Shown piece after piece: positions 1 through 15,362 of a DNA stretch of 64,000 bases. The notes under the pieces are model-generated. The model saw nothing but the letters and a program-made list of their open reading frames with translations, searched no databases and had not been told where the DNA came from. How positions within the stretch are numbered: position 1 is the first letter of the stretch; each line of letters opens with the position of its first letter. Location of the stretch: NCBI GenBank assembly GCA_964006375.1, contig OZ023262.1, positions 89,755,654-89,819,653 on the forward strand, given 5' to 3'. The translations under genes and the position numbers were made by a program. Source of the stretch: Tillus elongatus (lineage: Eukaryota > Arthropoda > Insecta > Coleoptera > Cleridae).

Positions 1-1283
1 AGTGGTGTAAGCGGTGTGGATCAGATAAGCGAGTCCTATAATAAGACGAATTCTAATCCTAGTTTGTGACTTCACTTTTTATAAATTTTTTTAGTCTTTC
101 ATTTCATTTTACTGTTTTCCGATCAGATTGTTGTTATTCCGTTGCATTTTTAACGAGTTTTTGCATTAAAAATAATTTAATAAAGAGGTGAAAACTTTTT
201 AGACTTAATTCAATCTGAATAGCATATCTGGTTGTTTGTTCTTGCCCTAACTTAGTGACACGGTTCCATACTTAATACAGTAGTAGACTTTTCCCGTGGA
301 TTTAAATTTTCAGCGATACATATAATCGTTTGGACTCAGCAAGTGCGTTATGGTAGTTAATTTTCATTAAAATGTTTTTAATTGCAAATATGTATTTTTT
401 AATGAAACAGGCATCAAATCTGGTTACCAGTATAACCTATATAGTAGAAACAATGTAGGTACCATATTTCATCAGAATAACTCTACTGGTTCAAAAGTAA
501 AAACTTTTCCGAAAATAAACCTAAAATGTCCCTCAAAAAAACGGGTTCGATTTTCCCGGCCAACAAACCGTTCCGAAGTATTTACCCACCTGCCATGAGT
601 ATCCACAAGAAGCTTTTCGACGAAACTTCCGAAGAAAAATAAACCCTCGATATGTGTTCTGGGGCCCCAGTTCGCGCTCATTTCAAGGATTTTTTCAAAA
701 TTCAAAAGTCGCTCTCTTCGTTAGTGAATTTAGAAAATTAGTATCACCAACGAATTATGGACCAGCCTGTGATTTTGTCAAAATAAGTTTATAAGACTCA
801 GCGCAAAACACCCTATAATTAACGTATCCTATTTTTTCTCGTATCTTATATAGTAACGGATATATTGAGCTTTACCGCATAAATGCTCTCCTCAATAGCA
901 CAAATTCTCTAAAAATTATAGACTATTAAATCATAAACTCTATAACAAAAAATACCACTTCCGAGGCATCAGATACAGGCTCTATTTAAAATGATTTTTT
1001 TGCGCAAATATTTTAGTAAAATAAATGACTGTGATGGTTAAAGCTGATACTTAGAGCTTTGCGAAACACACTTCTTTACTCTACATAACCCGTATTCGTT
1101 TCAAGTTCCTTGCCTAAAAGTTGCCAAATTTGACGTTTCAAGAAGGAAAACTATAAAACTTTAAAGTACTTTAAAATTTTCCCGGAAAGACTCCTATATC
1201 CCTGGCTACGGAGCTTAGCCAAGCCACTTGCAAAAGGAAGGTAGTCAAAAAATTTGATTGATTTTTTGAGTTACCGTTGTGAA
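1..1283. other. Repeat mosaic, no gene seen
   Basis: No host gene is visible. From about 331 the sequence carries the stem-loop end module of the window's main repeat family (an ACTCAGCAAGTGCGT-like hairpin followed by a TAGT(T/G)AATTTTCATTAAA motif). From about 630 to 736 it carries the opposite end module (GTTCGCGCTCATTT, then TTAGTGAATTT). Bases 741-880 hold a further module ending near CTTTACCGCATAAATGC that recurs near 15.75, 19.44 and 22.34 kb and inverted near 8.32 kb. Small open frames here are chance frames in AT-rich repeat DNA. Confidence 0.6.
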
Positions 1284-2600
<1,317 letters not shown>

Positions 2601-3893
2601 ATTTTTTGGATATCCACGGAGACAGAACCCTGCATGAGTCTGCGATCCTCATCTAATTTAGCTAAAGAGAAAGGCTCAGAATATTGTATATTCGAGTGGA
2701 GGGTGCTGTCGTCCGCGTAACTGTGACGTGCATTGGATGTGCTAGAGAGGAGGTCATTGATGTGGAGAAGAAACAAAGTAGGGGATAAAGCTGAACCTTG
2801 AGGGACTCCTGCATTGATTGGATACAGTTTAGAGGAATGACCATCCACGACAACAAAAATTCTCCGATTGGAGAGGAATTTTGCTGTCGAGGTACAGAGT
2901 TTTGGTGGTAGGCCATAGGCCGGAAGTTTATTAATCAGCGCTGCGTGCCAGACCTGGTCGAATGCTTTGGATATGTCTAGATCGACAATCTGGGATTCAC
3001 CATGTAGCTCCATAGACTTGTTCCAAGAATGGGTGACAAAGGAAAGGAGGTCGGCAGTTGATCTGCGTTGACGGAATTCATACTGCCTGTCGTGGATTAG
3101 ACTGTGTTTTTCAAGAAACTTTAGTAATTCGGTGTTTATATACTTTTCCATCATTTTAGAGACGACTGAAAGGAGTAAAATAGGCCTGTAGTTGCTAGGA
3201 AGCGCTCTGGATCCTTTCTTGGGGACGGGTTGTACTCGAGCAGTTTTCCAGTCACTAGGGAATATGCCTCTATTGTAATGATATCCGTCATTTTATGCGC
3301 CACATTGGGGATTGTTGGTGGTTGAACATTTGGAGGTGGGTTGAGAGTAGAATTTCCGGCGGGAAACGGGGCAAAAAGTTCAACCTTGCCCAGGGCGGTA
3401 GGAACAATTTCATCCCCTGAAACAAGATATGGGAACGTGCTCTTGCAGAAATTATTTGCAATGGATTTAGCAAGAATCCAGAAGGGTTTGCTGCCGTTGG
3501 AGCTTGAGTGGACTTTGTTTTTGATGTGGTTATTAAACGAGTTTTTTGCCTCAGAAATAATGCGGACATTGCGGTTTCTTGGGTCGTCAAATGCTTGACG
3601 GTTTTCTTGACTGGGATTGTGTAGAAGCGTTTTGTTAGCTTTGACCTTTTCAAGTCTGGTCTTGACACAGAATTTTTAAAACCAGGGCTTTTGAGTGGCT
3701 AAGAGGTTTTCTGTGTATGTGGAATAAATAATTCCATGCCAGTTTGGATAATTTCGGTGACGTTTTGTGAGATATCAGAGGGGTCAGGATGAGAGAAGCA
3801 GACAGACGCCCATGGAAATGAGGAAAAGTAAACCCGCATTTCGTCCCAAGTTATTTGTTCAGAACCAGATTCTCTATTGAGTTTTGATAATAA
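2601..3893 (-). pseudogene. CR1/Jockey-group non-LTR retrotransposon fragment (reverse transcriptase)
   Basis: On the minus strand the stretch 3154-2601 encodes the fingers and palm of a non-LTR reverse transcriptase. Motif A is visible as DLDISKAFDQVWH, motif B as GVPQGSALSP and the catalytic motif C as YADD. Bases 3893-3160 hold the upstream linker between endonuclease and RT, broken by stops. The copy is cut at its 3' side just after the segment following motif C, so thumb and C-terminus are missing. It belongs to the same family as 57441-60437 and the small piece at 36068-36210. It is truncated at both ends and not functional. The CR1/Jockey assignment rests on motif style only. Confidence 0.85.
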
Positions 3894-4059
3894 TTAATTA
3901 GGGAAAAATAATGTTTTTGTCAATAGCTCAGAAACACGATGTTGGATTATTTTATAGTTTAGATAATCGTAATCAGCACAAAAAAATACATACCTTTGCT
4001 AATTTAACTGATTGCGTGGCTTCAAGAATAACAATGTTAGTAAAAGTGCTGAATTAACA

Positions 4060-5927
<1,868 letters not shown>

Positions 5928-6049
5928 TTAGTGAATTTTCTTTAAAAAAAATTCACTAATGAGGAGATCGCGACACTTTTCAATTTTGAAAAATATCTTC
6001 AAATGAGCGCTATATATGACCCCTGGAACCCAATTCCGAGGTCGGTTTC

Positions 6050-6138
<89 letters not shown>

Positions 6139-6600
6139 GTTTATATATTTATGTGTCACACCGATAACTAAAAAAATAATGGGGCGATTTTGATGAAATT
6201 TGGTGAGTACCTTCCTTTCGCCAGTGGCTTGGATAAGTTCGTTAGCCAGGAAAATCGGACTAGTTTTTCCTGGAAAGTAGTTTATATCATAAAAAGAAAA
6301 CTGTGCACCAAAATTTTAATATCTACGTTAGAATAAAAAAAGTTATAAGCTTTTAAGTTTTTGTTCTTAAAACGTAAAAAAATGTGCGATTCGCAACGTC
6401 AAAATTGACATGTTTTAAATAGAGAACCTAAGCAAATACGACTATGCGGCATAAATGTCGTAATAAGTTAGAAAGCCTTAAGTTTCAGCTGCAATCTTCC
6501 TTGTTTTTTATTTTATTAAAATATTTGCTGAAAATTAATTTAGAATAGACCCTTTATGTGATGCTTTGGTAGCAGTTTTAGTTATTTATTTAATTCTAAT
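5928..6600 (+). mobile_element. DINE-1/Helentron-like repeat copy, incomplete at the right
   Basis: The copy starts with TTAGTGAATTTTC, a short spacer and its complement AAAATTCACTAA, then GAGGAGATCGCGAC and ATGAGCGC. An AT core follows, then CACACCGATAACT and the module reading GGCTTGGATAAGTTCGTTAG. The stem-loop end expected on the right is not found immediately afterwards. The family assignment is inferred from architecture. Confidence 0.55.
6053..6136. repeat. (AT)n microsatellite core
   Basis: About 84 bases of AT dinucleotides inside the repeat copy that begins at 5928. Confidence 0.95.
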
Positions 6601-7544
6601 TACGAATCAGATTACGTTATTATTTAGCGTTTTTTCTTCAATTGGGCAAAGTGTTTTTTTATGGAGAAACGGTGTTGGTAAGGAGTTTCTCCTTTCTATG
6701 GACTTCTGTACGGTGAGTTTTTTACAGTTTGCATTTCTAGCTCCGTTGTACCATGTTTACCCTGCACAGAACCTCAAATTTGCTTTAGGTTTCTTAACTG
6801 TATTGTGGAGTTGAGATCACAGAATTTGACCGATGGTTAATGCATAAAGGGGTTCCTCTAAGCACGTTTCTGATTTTTTTTTTCAAAAAACGAACAATGC
6901 GCTAATCTGCTGATTTACGTATAAATGTTATGAATATTAAAAACAAATGGAAACATCGCTCGTGCCTCGAATTAAGTTCTCTTCGTCAGATGACATTTTC
7001 TTCTCCCGTTTCGCATACGTTCAACACATTAAGTACAAAAAATATAGGAATTTACTTAAACTTGTCATTTATAATTGAAGGAAAATAAAACTTGTTTTAG
7101 GTATGCAACGTTAAGTGCGATGTTAACTGAAACGACGTAAAATGAATCATTGGGAATGAATATAATGTACATACATATGGACATATTTGTGACTGCAAAA
7201 AGATTAAAAAACAGTATTCATTTACGTATGTATTATGTACTCCTTTTTTACCTACTATTTTGGACTTTTTTTCTTATAAGGCGTAATACAATAGTGCATA
7301 ATAGTCTATGGCAACAGTACATGACATATTCAACTGATTTACGGATTCAAAAGATTTTTGTACATTTTCAAACAATAAAGTTATTTTGATGAAATATGGT
7401 ACATTGTTTCTCCTATATAGGTTATACTGGTAACCAAATTTGCGGCAAGTTTTCCTAAAAAAAAAGTATTTCATATTAAAAACATTTTTATGAAAATTCA
7501 CTACCTAACGCCCTTGCTGCATCCAGACTTTTTTTCTTATGAAA
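6601..7544. other. Intergenic DNA with repeat-family pieces
   Basis: Bases 6600-7270 show nothing I can name. Bases 7350-7535 match the right half of the short stem-loop unit and end in the hairpin-like CGCCCTTGCTGCATCCAGAC before a T run. No coding signal is convincing; the open frames near 6566 and 7150 have no recognisable motif. Confidence 0.45.
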
Positions 7545-7835
7545 CGTAAAATGTTACAGTTTTTACCTAAAATGAGCCAATTTTCTTAGAATTACAAAAT
7601 AACAGCTTTATGGTTTTTTAAACTTAATTTGTGAATCAGACATGGAAACTTGATATTACTATTAACGAGACTTGCTTTCGCTTCGTATTTGTTTATTTGA
7701 TAGTGAATTTTTTTTTTTTTTTGGAGTAAAATGGATTTTGAATAAATTTTAAAAAACGATTTTATTATAATAAATGCTCGAGTTGACGCACCCCTGTCTA
7801 ATCCGCGCTTTACATCGATTAAAAATGATCTGTTA

Positions 7836-8540
7836 GTGAATTTTCTTATAAAAATTCACTAATGAGGAGATCCCGACTTTTGAATTTTGAAAAAAAAAAT
7901 GAGCGTGAACTAGGCCCCTAGAACCCATACCCAGTGTCAGCTAGTTTCAATTTTTATATGTTTAAAAGCAACATTCAGGAAAAGAACCAGAATCAAATAC
8001 GGATTATGTAAGGAAACAGTGTGTTCTGCAAACCCTTAAGTTTCAGCTTGAACCGTTATTTTCTTCAGTTTACTCAAATATTTCCAGAAATTTCATTTCA
8101 AATTCAACCCTTTCTCTGATGCTTTGGCGATAGTTTTAGTTAAGTTTATGGTTTAACGGTCAAAATTTTTAGCTAATTTTCGTCGAAAAAATTCGTTCAT
8201 GAGGAGACCGCGACTTTGAATTTTAAAAAGATTTCTTCAAATGAGCGCAAACTAGAATCCATATCTAGGTTTAGTTTTAGTTTTTAATCTTTTTACATAT
8301 ATACAGCATGACACATTTCTACGGTAAAGCTCAGTATAATTGTTACTATACAAGATACGAGAAAAAATATACATTAATTATAGGGTGTGTTGACCTGCAT
8401 CTTATAAAATGATTTTGACAATCACAGCGTGGCCCTTAAGTCGTTTGTGATACCTAACTTTTTTCGAACACCCTTATATTATTGCATTTTTGCATTTTTT
8501 TAACGAAATAAGATGCATGTGTTTAAGAAAAAAACAATTG
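7836..8540 (+). mobile_element. Main-repeat-family end module copies
   Basis: TTAGTGAATTTTC and its complement start the block, followed by GAGGAGATCCCGAC and GAACTAGGCCCC. A second related end, inverted, lies near 8165-8260. No AT core is present. Bases 8320-8450 carry the inverted shared module also seen at 745, 15746, 19437 and 22342. Confidence 0.5.
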
Positions 8541-8831
8541 AGACGCAGGAAATTTAAATTCATTAAATGCTTTAAATCATAATAACTCAATTTGCTATTA
8601 AGCTAAGGTGTGTTGGCTAGGAAACCAGTTTTTTCGGAAACATTTTAAGTTGATTTTCGGATATTTTTTTACATTTCTAAAACAATAAGTTATTTTGATA
8701 AAATATCGTAACTTGTTTCTACTATACCGGTAACCAGATTGATGCCTGCTTGTATTAGAGAGACTTATGTATTTGCTGTTAAAAACATTTTTATGAAAAT
8801 TCACTTCCATAACGCAATTGCTACGCCTAGA
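8541..8831. mobile_element. Short stem-loop unit bounded by inverted ends
   Basis: The unit starts with AGACGCAGGAAATTT and ends with TAACGCAATTGCTACGCCTAG, which are inverted, degraded copies of the main family's stem-loop end. It is one of four nearly complete copies in the window (also 15363-15656, 19038-19348, 21923-22245). It has no coding capacity. Confidence 0.55.
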
Positions 8832-8869
8832 CTTTTGTTAATAAATGTAAATTTTGCGAGGATATTTCT

Positions 8870-9300
8870 TGCGCTGCCTGATTTTTTCTTCGCCGTAAAT
8901 CTTCTTCAGTGCAAAATGGTTTTGCATACATTTTCTCTTTAAGGCAGCCCCAGTAAAAAATCCAGAGGATTGAGATCTGGTGACCAATGTGGCCACATAA
9001 TTAGCCTAAGACGACCGATCCGTCTTCCTCTGTATCTTTCATTTATAAATGCCATTTCCTTACTTGGGTGGCAAAATGAAGAGGACATCCATCATTTTGG
9101 TACTACATGGTCGATCTCAAAGCAAGAGGTACCTTTTCTAGGAGTTCTGGTAATAGCAGCAAATACTCATCGCCATCCAGTGTACATGGCAGCTCCGGGT
9201 TCCAAAATTTAGCCATTTAAGACACCAGTCCACAAATTTACTTTTAACTGGTAATGGGACCGATCTTCTCTCATTTGGTGAGGGTTTTTCAGTTGTCAGC
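8870..9300 (-). pseudogene. IS630/Tc1-type transposase C-terminal relic
   Basis: Read on the minus strand, the sequence shows the second-acidic-residue motif as QNDGCPLHF and the third as WPHWSPDLNPLDF, both typical of DDE transposases of the insect Tc1/IS630 group. The N-terminal DNA-binding part and the first catalytic residue are not seen, and stops interrupt the frame. It resembles the better copy at 38352-40112. Confidence 0.65.
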
Positions 9301-9585
9301 TTATTAACATTGTGCAGGTTCGTGAAGCCATCTCTGTTTCATTTATCATTTAGTCTTCATATCAGAAACAAAACCCATTTTACTTCCAAAAAAAGCCTAA
9401 TTCACTATCAAATGAAGAATTACAAAGCGAAAGTAAGTCTCGTTAATAATAACATCAAGTTGCCATGCCCGATTCACAAGCAAAGTTGAATAAGCCATTA
9501 AGCTGTTATTTTCTAATTATAACAAAATTGGCTCAGGGTAAATAAAAACTGCAATATTTTACGTTCCATAAGAAAAAAATAGGTA

Positions 9586-10124
9586 ATGGTTCACAATTTG
9601 AAAATCTTTATAAAACAGTCAGGTTTTTATGCGGTTTACCAAGTAAGGACGGTACATTTTTTTCCAACACTGAATTTTAAAATTGACTGATTAAATTACA
9701 ATTTGGTAACAAATTTGAAAAAATGCTTTCACATTCCTGGGAGTTTTAAATGATTTTGAAAAATGTGTTAAATGCATTCGATGCAGCAACTACTGAGAGT
9801 ATTTTCAAAAAAAAATCTAATTTGGTGCAAGTTAGAGACTGTAGGAAATTTCAGAAGGTCCGGATTTCTCGAAAACGGTAACACTTTTACTAGACAGAAT
9901 TTTCATTATTCTGAACCAAGCTATCAGCACCCGGGAGTTTGCAAACTATTTACGGAACATGCTGTATAATTCTTATGAAAAGTCACTGCTATAACGCACT
10001 TTATGCGTCCCGAATCTCTGTTTATCACATTTTTGTGTGATAACGGAATCCTCATATGTTTAATAAAAAACAATCTTCTATCACCACTATATAAGTCACT
10101 GCTCTGCCTTATCTTTATTTTTAA
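9586..10124. other. Unrecognised intergenic DNA
   Basis: No gene is identified. A degraded stem-loop end (ACGCACTTTATGCGTCCCGAA) sits at about 9995-10015. The open frames at 9772 and 10003 have no recognisable protein signature. Confidence 0.4.
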
Positions 10125-10356
10125 GTTTCATCAGGGGTGGCTCCTTAATAAGTGTGACTGTGCGTGCGCACTGCCGCCTGCTGTGGAAAAAATAATATTT
10201 TTGCTATGCTGTATTTTAATAAATTTTTATTTACTTTTTTACCTCCTGCATCCAACAAACAAAATTAGTATATCGAGGATCGCAGAGAGTCGGCAGCCAT
10301 TAATACAGAATACAGAATCACAATAAGTATAGTGTTAATCGTTGCAGACGTTATAT

Positions 10357-10534
<178 letters not shown>

Positions 10535-11023
10535 GAGCGGCGGTGTGTATTTTTCGGCGCTCTCAGGAAATGCGATACTTCAATGCGAATTGATCGCCTA
10601 TCTTCGTCCAAAACGACCGCATAAGCAATCTGTTATGCGCTATAAAATTACACACTTTCAGTTTGTAGTGGACTTTTGGCTGAGCGTGTTTACCTACTAC
10701 CTAGTAATTTTCGTCTTCGCGTCGAATTGATTTTTAATTAGATAATTTCGTTGTTGTTTACATGTTCTAACAAGACAATTATTATTATTATGACGGCCAC
10801 TACTTCGGGTTGCTTAAGAAGTGGACAAAATAATTGTGATACTGTGATTAATGAAGTGGATACAATTTTAAATTTATAGGTTAACTTTTTAAGGGATTTT
10901 TTAACTACTATAACCTATAACTAACTAGAGAAAAACTTGGTAAGTTGTTAATAATTATTAAGGTTAGTAAGTAGGTTTTTTTATAATACATTTTCTGGGA
11001 AAAAATAGGCGAGCCCTTCATTT

Positions 11024-11155
11024 TTAGTGAATTTTTATTTTAAAAAATTCACTAATAGAGAGGTATCGATGGAGAGACTTTGCAAACATTTTTTCAAATG
11101 AGCGCGAACTAGGACCCCTAGAACCCATATCCGGGGTTAGTTTTAATATTTATAT

Positions 11156-11233
<78 letters not shown>

Positions 11234-11702
11234 CCAACCGATAACTCAAAAAATAAGAAACTGATTTCGATGAAACTCGGCAAGTGCCTTTCTTTTATTA
11301 GTGAGTTGGATGAGTTCGTTAGTCATGAAAATCGGAGAACGTTTTCCGGGAAAATTTTGAGTTTCGTTTAAGGAAAAATCTGTTGCTCCGAAAATTACAA
11401 AGCTATTTTAATGAAATTTGATGTATATGTTTCCTTGTAAAAGACCTTACTACACACTAAAATTCAACTTTCTACATTTTTAGAAAATTGAGTTATTTAA
11501 ATTTTGAATTATTATTTGAAAAAACATTTTTTTCTCCGAAAATTACAAACTTATTTTGGTGAAATTTGGTGAATATGTTGCACTGTGTAAGGCCCTACTA
11601 CACACCAAAATTCAACTTTCTAAGCTTGTATAAACTTGCGTTATTCAAATTTGAAGCATTTAATAAAAATTCACTAACATAACGCACTTGCTGCGTCCCG
11701 AA
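11024..11702 (+). mobile_element. DINE-1/Helentron-like element, complete-looking copy
   Basis: The 5' end is TTAGTGAATTTTTATTT with its complement AAAAAATTCACTAA. Then come GAGCGCGAACTAGGACC, an AT core at 11158-11229, CCAACCGATAACTCAAAAAA, and the conserved TGAAATTTG blocks. The 3' sub-terminal repeat AAAATTCACTAA is followed by the hairpin ACGCACTTGCTGCGT and CCCGAA. This order (sub-terminal repeats, microsatellite core, terminal stem-loop) is that described for DINE-1/INE-1 elements derived from Helentrons. It has no coding capacity. Confidence 0.65.
11158..11229. repeat. (AT)n microsatellite core
   Basis: About 72 bases of AT inside the element at 11024-11702. Confidence 0.95.
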
Positions 11703-11745
11703 CTTCTTTTTTCTTGCGCACCCCCAATGCATTAAGGCACGAGCC

Positions 11746-12379
11746 GCTACTGACATCGACCTAACCCATCTTTTTATTCGAAGTCCCGGTTTGTACTTGA
11801 ACAAACCATAATCACCAAGCGATTATTTCCACTAGGAACATGATTCCTAGTTTCAAATTATATGCAATTGATAGGTTTTTTTTAATAAACTTGCATTATT
11901 TAATTTAAGATAAAACATATTTTCGTTCATAGACTAAATCAGTTTCAGTGTGTTACTGTTTCATAACAGTTCTTAATATAATTAATGAGGAATATGCAAC
12001 TGAAAGAAGAATTTTATCTCCTGTCGTTGTAATACCAAGATGCAAGAAAGAGAAAAGGAAAAGGCTGCCTTGACCAATATTCTTCTAATACAAGTTTTCT
12101 TGGAAGACGTGAGTCCAAGTTATACTTCTTGCAGAACACGCACCGGGCTTCAGCAGCAACATTCCTGGCCCTGGCCGCTGAACGGTTTCTCGGGTCGATG
12201 TCCGCCCAATACTTCTTCCAACATCGACAGAATAATCCACGGTAAAATGAAATGCTAATCAGGAATCAATGACAGAACCGTACCGACAATAATGTTATTA
12301 TTTAACAGAATATGAAATGTTTACAATGTTAACACCAAGTTGTCGTCTACAACCTTATTAAAACTACTAAGTAACAACA
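11746..12379. other. Loop of the palindrome, no gene recognised
   Basis: This single-copy spacer between the palindrome arms holds a small open frame (12040-12258, plus strand) with no recognisable motif. Nothing resembling a transposase is present. Confidence 0.5.
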
Positions 12380-12425
12380 ATAGCGTCTCGTGCCTTATTG
12401 CATTGGGGGTGCGCAAGAAAAAAGG

Positions 12426-12750
12426 TTCGGGACGCAGCAAGTACGTTATGATAGTAAATTTTTATTAAATGCTTCAAATTTGAATAACTCAAGTTTCTAC
12501 GAACATAGAGAGTTGAATTTTGGTGTGTAGTAGGGCCTTACCCAGGGCAACATACACACCAAATTTCATCAAAATACCTTTGTAATTTTCGGAGAAAAAT
12601 ATTATTTTTTTAAACAAAACTCAAAACTTTCCCAGAAAACGTTATCCGATTTTCCTGAACGAACTCATCCAAGTCATTAATAAAAGAAAGGCACTTGCCG
12701 AGTTTCATCGAAATCAGTTGATTATTTTTTGAGTTATCGGTTGGATACAT

Positions 12751-12838
<88 letters not shown>

Positions 12839-12936
12839 TGACACTGACCCCGGATATGGGTTCTAGGGGTCCTAGTTCGCGCTCATATGAAAAAATTTTG
12901 CAAAGTCTCTCCATCGATACTTCTTTATTAGTGAAA
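12426..12936 (-). mobile_element. DINE-1/Helentron-like element, inverted partner copy
   Basis: Inverted relative to 11024-11702. On the plus strand it starts with GGGACGCAGCAAGTACGTTA (stem-loop end) and ends with CTTTATTAGTGAAAA (the TTAGTGAA end). It is part of the right palindrome arm and diverges from its partner by scattered substitutions, so the palindrome is not recent. Confidence 0.65.
12750..12834. repeat. (CA)n(AT)n microsatellite core
   Basis: About ten CA units pass into about 64 bases of AT, at the same position as the core in the inverted partner. Confidence 0.95.
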
Positions 12937-13734
12937 AAATGAAGGGCTCGCCTATTTTTCCCCCGAAAATGTATTATAAATAAACCTACTTACTAAACTT
13001 AATAATTATTAACTACTTACCAAGTTTTACTCTAGTTAGTTATACGTTATAGTAGTTAAAAAGTACTTTAAAAAGTTAACCTTTAAATTTAAAATATCCA
13101 CTGAATTAATCACAGTATCACAATTATTTTGTCCACTTATTAAGCAACCCAAAGTAGTAACCATCATAATAATAATAATTGTCTTGTTAGAACATGTAAA
13201 CAACAATGAAATGATCTAATTAAAAATCAGCCCGACGCGAAGACGAAAATTAGTGGGTAGTAGGTACACACGCTCTACCAAAAGTCTACTACAAACTGGA
13301 AGTGAGTAATTTTATAGCGCACAACAGATTGCTTATTCGGTCGTTTTCGACGAAGATCATCAAGATTCGGCGATCATTTAGCACTGAAGTATCGCATTTC
13401 CTGAGAGCGCCGAAAAATACACCCCGACGCCCAACTGCTTTATATGGATGTGGATGTATATAACGCCTGCAACGATTAACACTATATTTATTCTGATTCT
13501 GTATTTTGTATTAATGGCTGCCGACTCTCTGCGATCCTCGATATACTAATTTTGTTTGTTGAATGCAGGAGGTAAAAAAGTAAATAAAAATTTATTAAAA
13601 TATAGCATAGCAAAAATATTATTTTTTCCACGACAGGCGGCAGTGCGCGCGCACGGGCGCACATATTGAGGAGCCGCCCCTACAGTAATATGCTTTTCGA
13701 AATTTTCCTATAAAAAATAAGCGGTCTTGAAGTT

Positions 13735-14207
13735 TTGCACTATATATATTTTTATTTATCAACGTAATCTCCTTTTACGTCGATACACTTTTCTCAACGT
13801 TTCTTCCGTATCTCTAACCCGTCCAAAAAATACGATTTGTCAAACTCTCAAAATACGCTCCTCTCTCGGTGATAACGTACTCGCTTGAGCTGAATTTTTC
13901 CCCAAGTCATGTTTTAACTTTTGGGAACAGAAAAAATTCGCAGGGACGCAGGTAGAGCAAGTAAGGCGGTACGACAGCAATTGGTAGCGCAGTTCATGCA
14001 ATTTGGCTGCGAAAATTCCAGATGAATGTGCTGATGCGTTATCGTGCTGAAACAGCACTTTTTCTTAGCCAAATGGGGCCGTGCCTTCTTAAATTTTTTA
14101 TTGGATCGATCCAATAATGCACTGTAGTACTGCGCCATGACAGTTCTTTCTTTCTCCACCTGTTTAATTTTTTTGTCCATATTGTTATCGTTTCTTATCA
14201 GAAACAA
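13735..14207 (-). pseudogene. Mariner transposase C-terminal relic
   Basis: On the minus strand the conserved mariner block is readable in two overlapping frames. RPHLAKKK at about 14090 is followed, after a one-base shift, by FQHDNASAHSSGI and AAKLHELRY, the region holding the second catalytic Asp. The third motif (normally SPDLAP) is degraded. Only the C-terminal third of the transposase remains, with stops and frameshifts, so the copy is dead. Confidence 0.8.
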
Positions 14208-14452
14208 AACAGAGCAGGTGTTCGGAATTTTTTGAAAAGTGAGTATATATATATAATAACATATAAAAACTAAAACTGACCCCGGCTATAGGTTTTAGGG
14301 GACCTAGTTCGCGCTCATTGGAAGACCTCTTTCAAAATTCAAAAGTCGCCATCTCAATAGCTTTAACGTTTTAAGAAGAAACCTTGTCAATAATTTTTAT
14401 GGTATTTCTTAACTTTTTTGCTTGTAATATTCAATAGATTTTGTGGTGTGTG

Positions 14453-14803
14453 TGTTTTGTTTCTTTAACGTCGACCTATTATCGCAACTATGGCGAATCA
14501 CCGACGCCAGGGAGCAGTTCCACCTCACTATCCTGGAAATTTTGCTGAACCCCTGCCTTTCTGTAAGGAGGGTAGGGATATTTAACGTACCCAACATTGG
14601 ATGAACACGGGACCGACGGCTTTACGCCCCCTCCGAAGGGCGGAATGTGCAGACATTCAACTTGCTCAAATATAATGCCAGAACCTTTGTTGGCGTTAAT
14701 GTTACAGTTTGTACTGAAAAAGTGAAAGGAGAACCCTGGGATCGAACCCAGTACCCTTCGGTTCAGAGGCACACGTTCTTACCTCTCAACCATCGAGGCT
14801 CTA
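14453..14803 (-). mobile_element. tRNA-derived SINE
   Basis: On the minus strand the head (14803 to about 14730) looks like a tRNA gene: A-box-like TGGTTGAGAGGT at 14792-14781 and a clean B box GGTTCGATCCC at 14748-14738. It is followed by a non-tRNA body of about 280 bp containing GGAGGGGGCGTAAAGCCGTC, a segment type common in insect SINEs. A functional tRNA is unlikely because of the attached body and mismatched acceptor stem. RNA polymerase III would drive it if it were active. Confidence 0.75.
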
Positions 14804-14920
14804 GATTTTGTTAACAACACAAGATGTTTTGGTTTAGTGCCAATCAGTGGCACCCAACATCTAAATTTCGAAATTGGTATGTAGCATTGAAGATTGTAGA
14901 TTTTTTAACGAGTTGTATAC

Positions 14921-15042
14921 ATCCTTGGTCTCTCAGCGTTGCGACACCAATAGGTCTTTTATGCATGCCTCTTTTGTCTAATAGTTGGCCAAATAGTTCA
15001 GACTTTTTATGTAGTCGACTACCTTTTTGAAAGGTACTTTAC
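14921..15042 (-). mobile_element. Retrotransposon 3'-end fragment
   Basis: The block with CGTTGCGACACCAATAGGTC and AGTCGACTACC matches, diverged, the block at about 41280-41385 next to a retrotransposon with a cysteine-rich C-terminus. It is therefore probably a 3' end fragment of that family. No coding motif is left. Confidence 0.5.
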
Positions 15043-15148
15043 TGACCCGATTTTCCTGGCTAACGAACTTATCCAAACCACTTATCAAAGGAAACCTACA
15101 AAATGTCTTTAAAACAGGTCGTTTATTTTTTTTAGTTATTGGTGTAAT

Positions 15149-15151
<3 letters not shown>

Positions 15152-15213
<62 letters not shown>
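15152..15213. repeat. (AT)n microsatellite
   Basis: About 62 bases of AT dinucleotides. Confidence 0.95.
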
Positions 15214-15216
<3 letters not shown>

Positions 15217-15362
15217 GGAGGCGGTAATGAAGGCGATAAAAATAAAAAGCCTGAGAGACAAAAAGCAGCGAAGTAAGATCGGATAATGGTGGAAACCTGG
15301 GCCAGGTTTCTAAAAACTAGCCCTCTGGGTATGAAAATCAAGTTAAAAATTATTTATCAAAA

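Larger units (their letters stand above)
7545..9585 (-). mobile_element. Degraded IS630/Tc1-type DNA transposon with inverted ends
   Basis: Bases about 7545-7715 and 9395-9585 are inverted copies of each other (for example GAGCCAATTTTCTTAGAAT against its complement), forming ends of roughly 180 bp. Between them, on the minus strand, lies a transposase fragment (8870-9300). Most of the rest of the interior has been replaced by repeat-family insertions at 7836-8831. The true outer ends are uncertain because the left one abuts another repeat's T-rich end. Confidence 0.5.

Noticed and set aside
14730..14803. Functional tRNA gene
   Set aside because: The B box is good, but the acceptor stem does not pair properly and a SINE body follows, so it is a SINE head.
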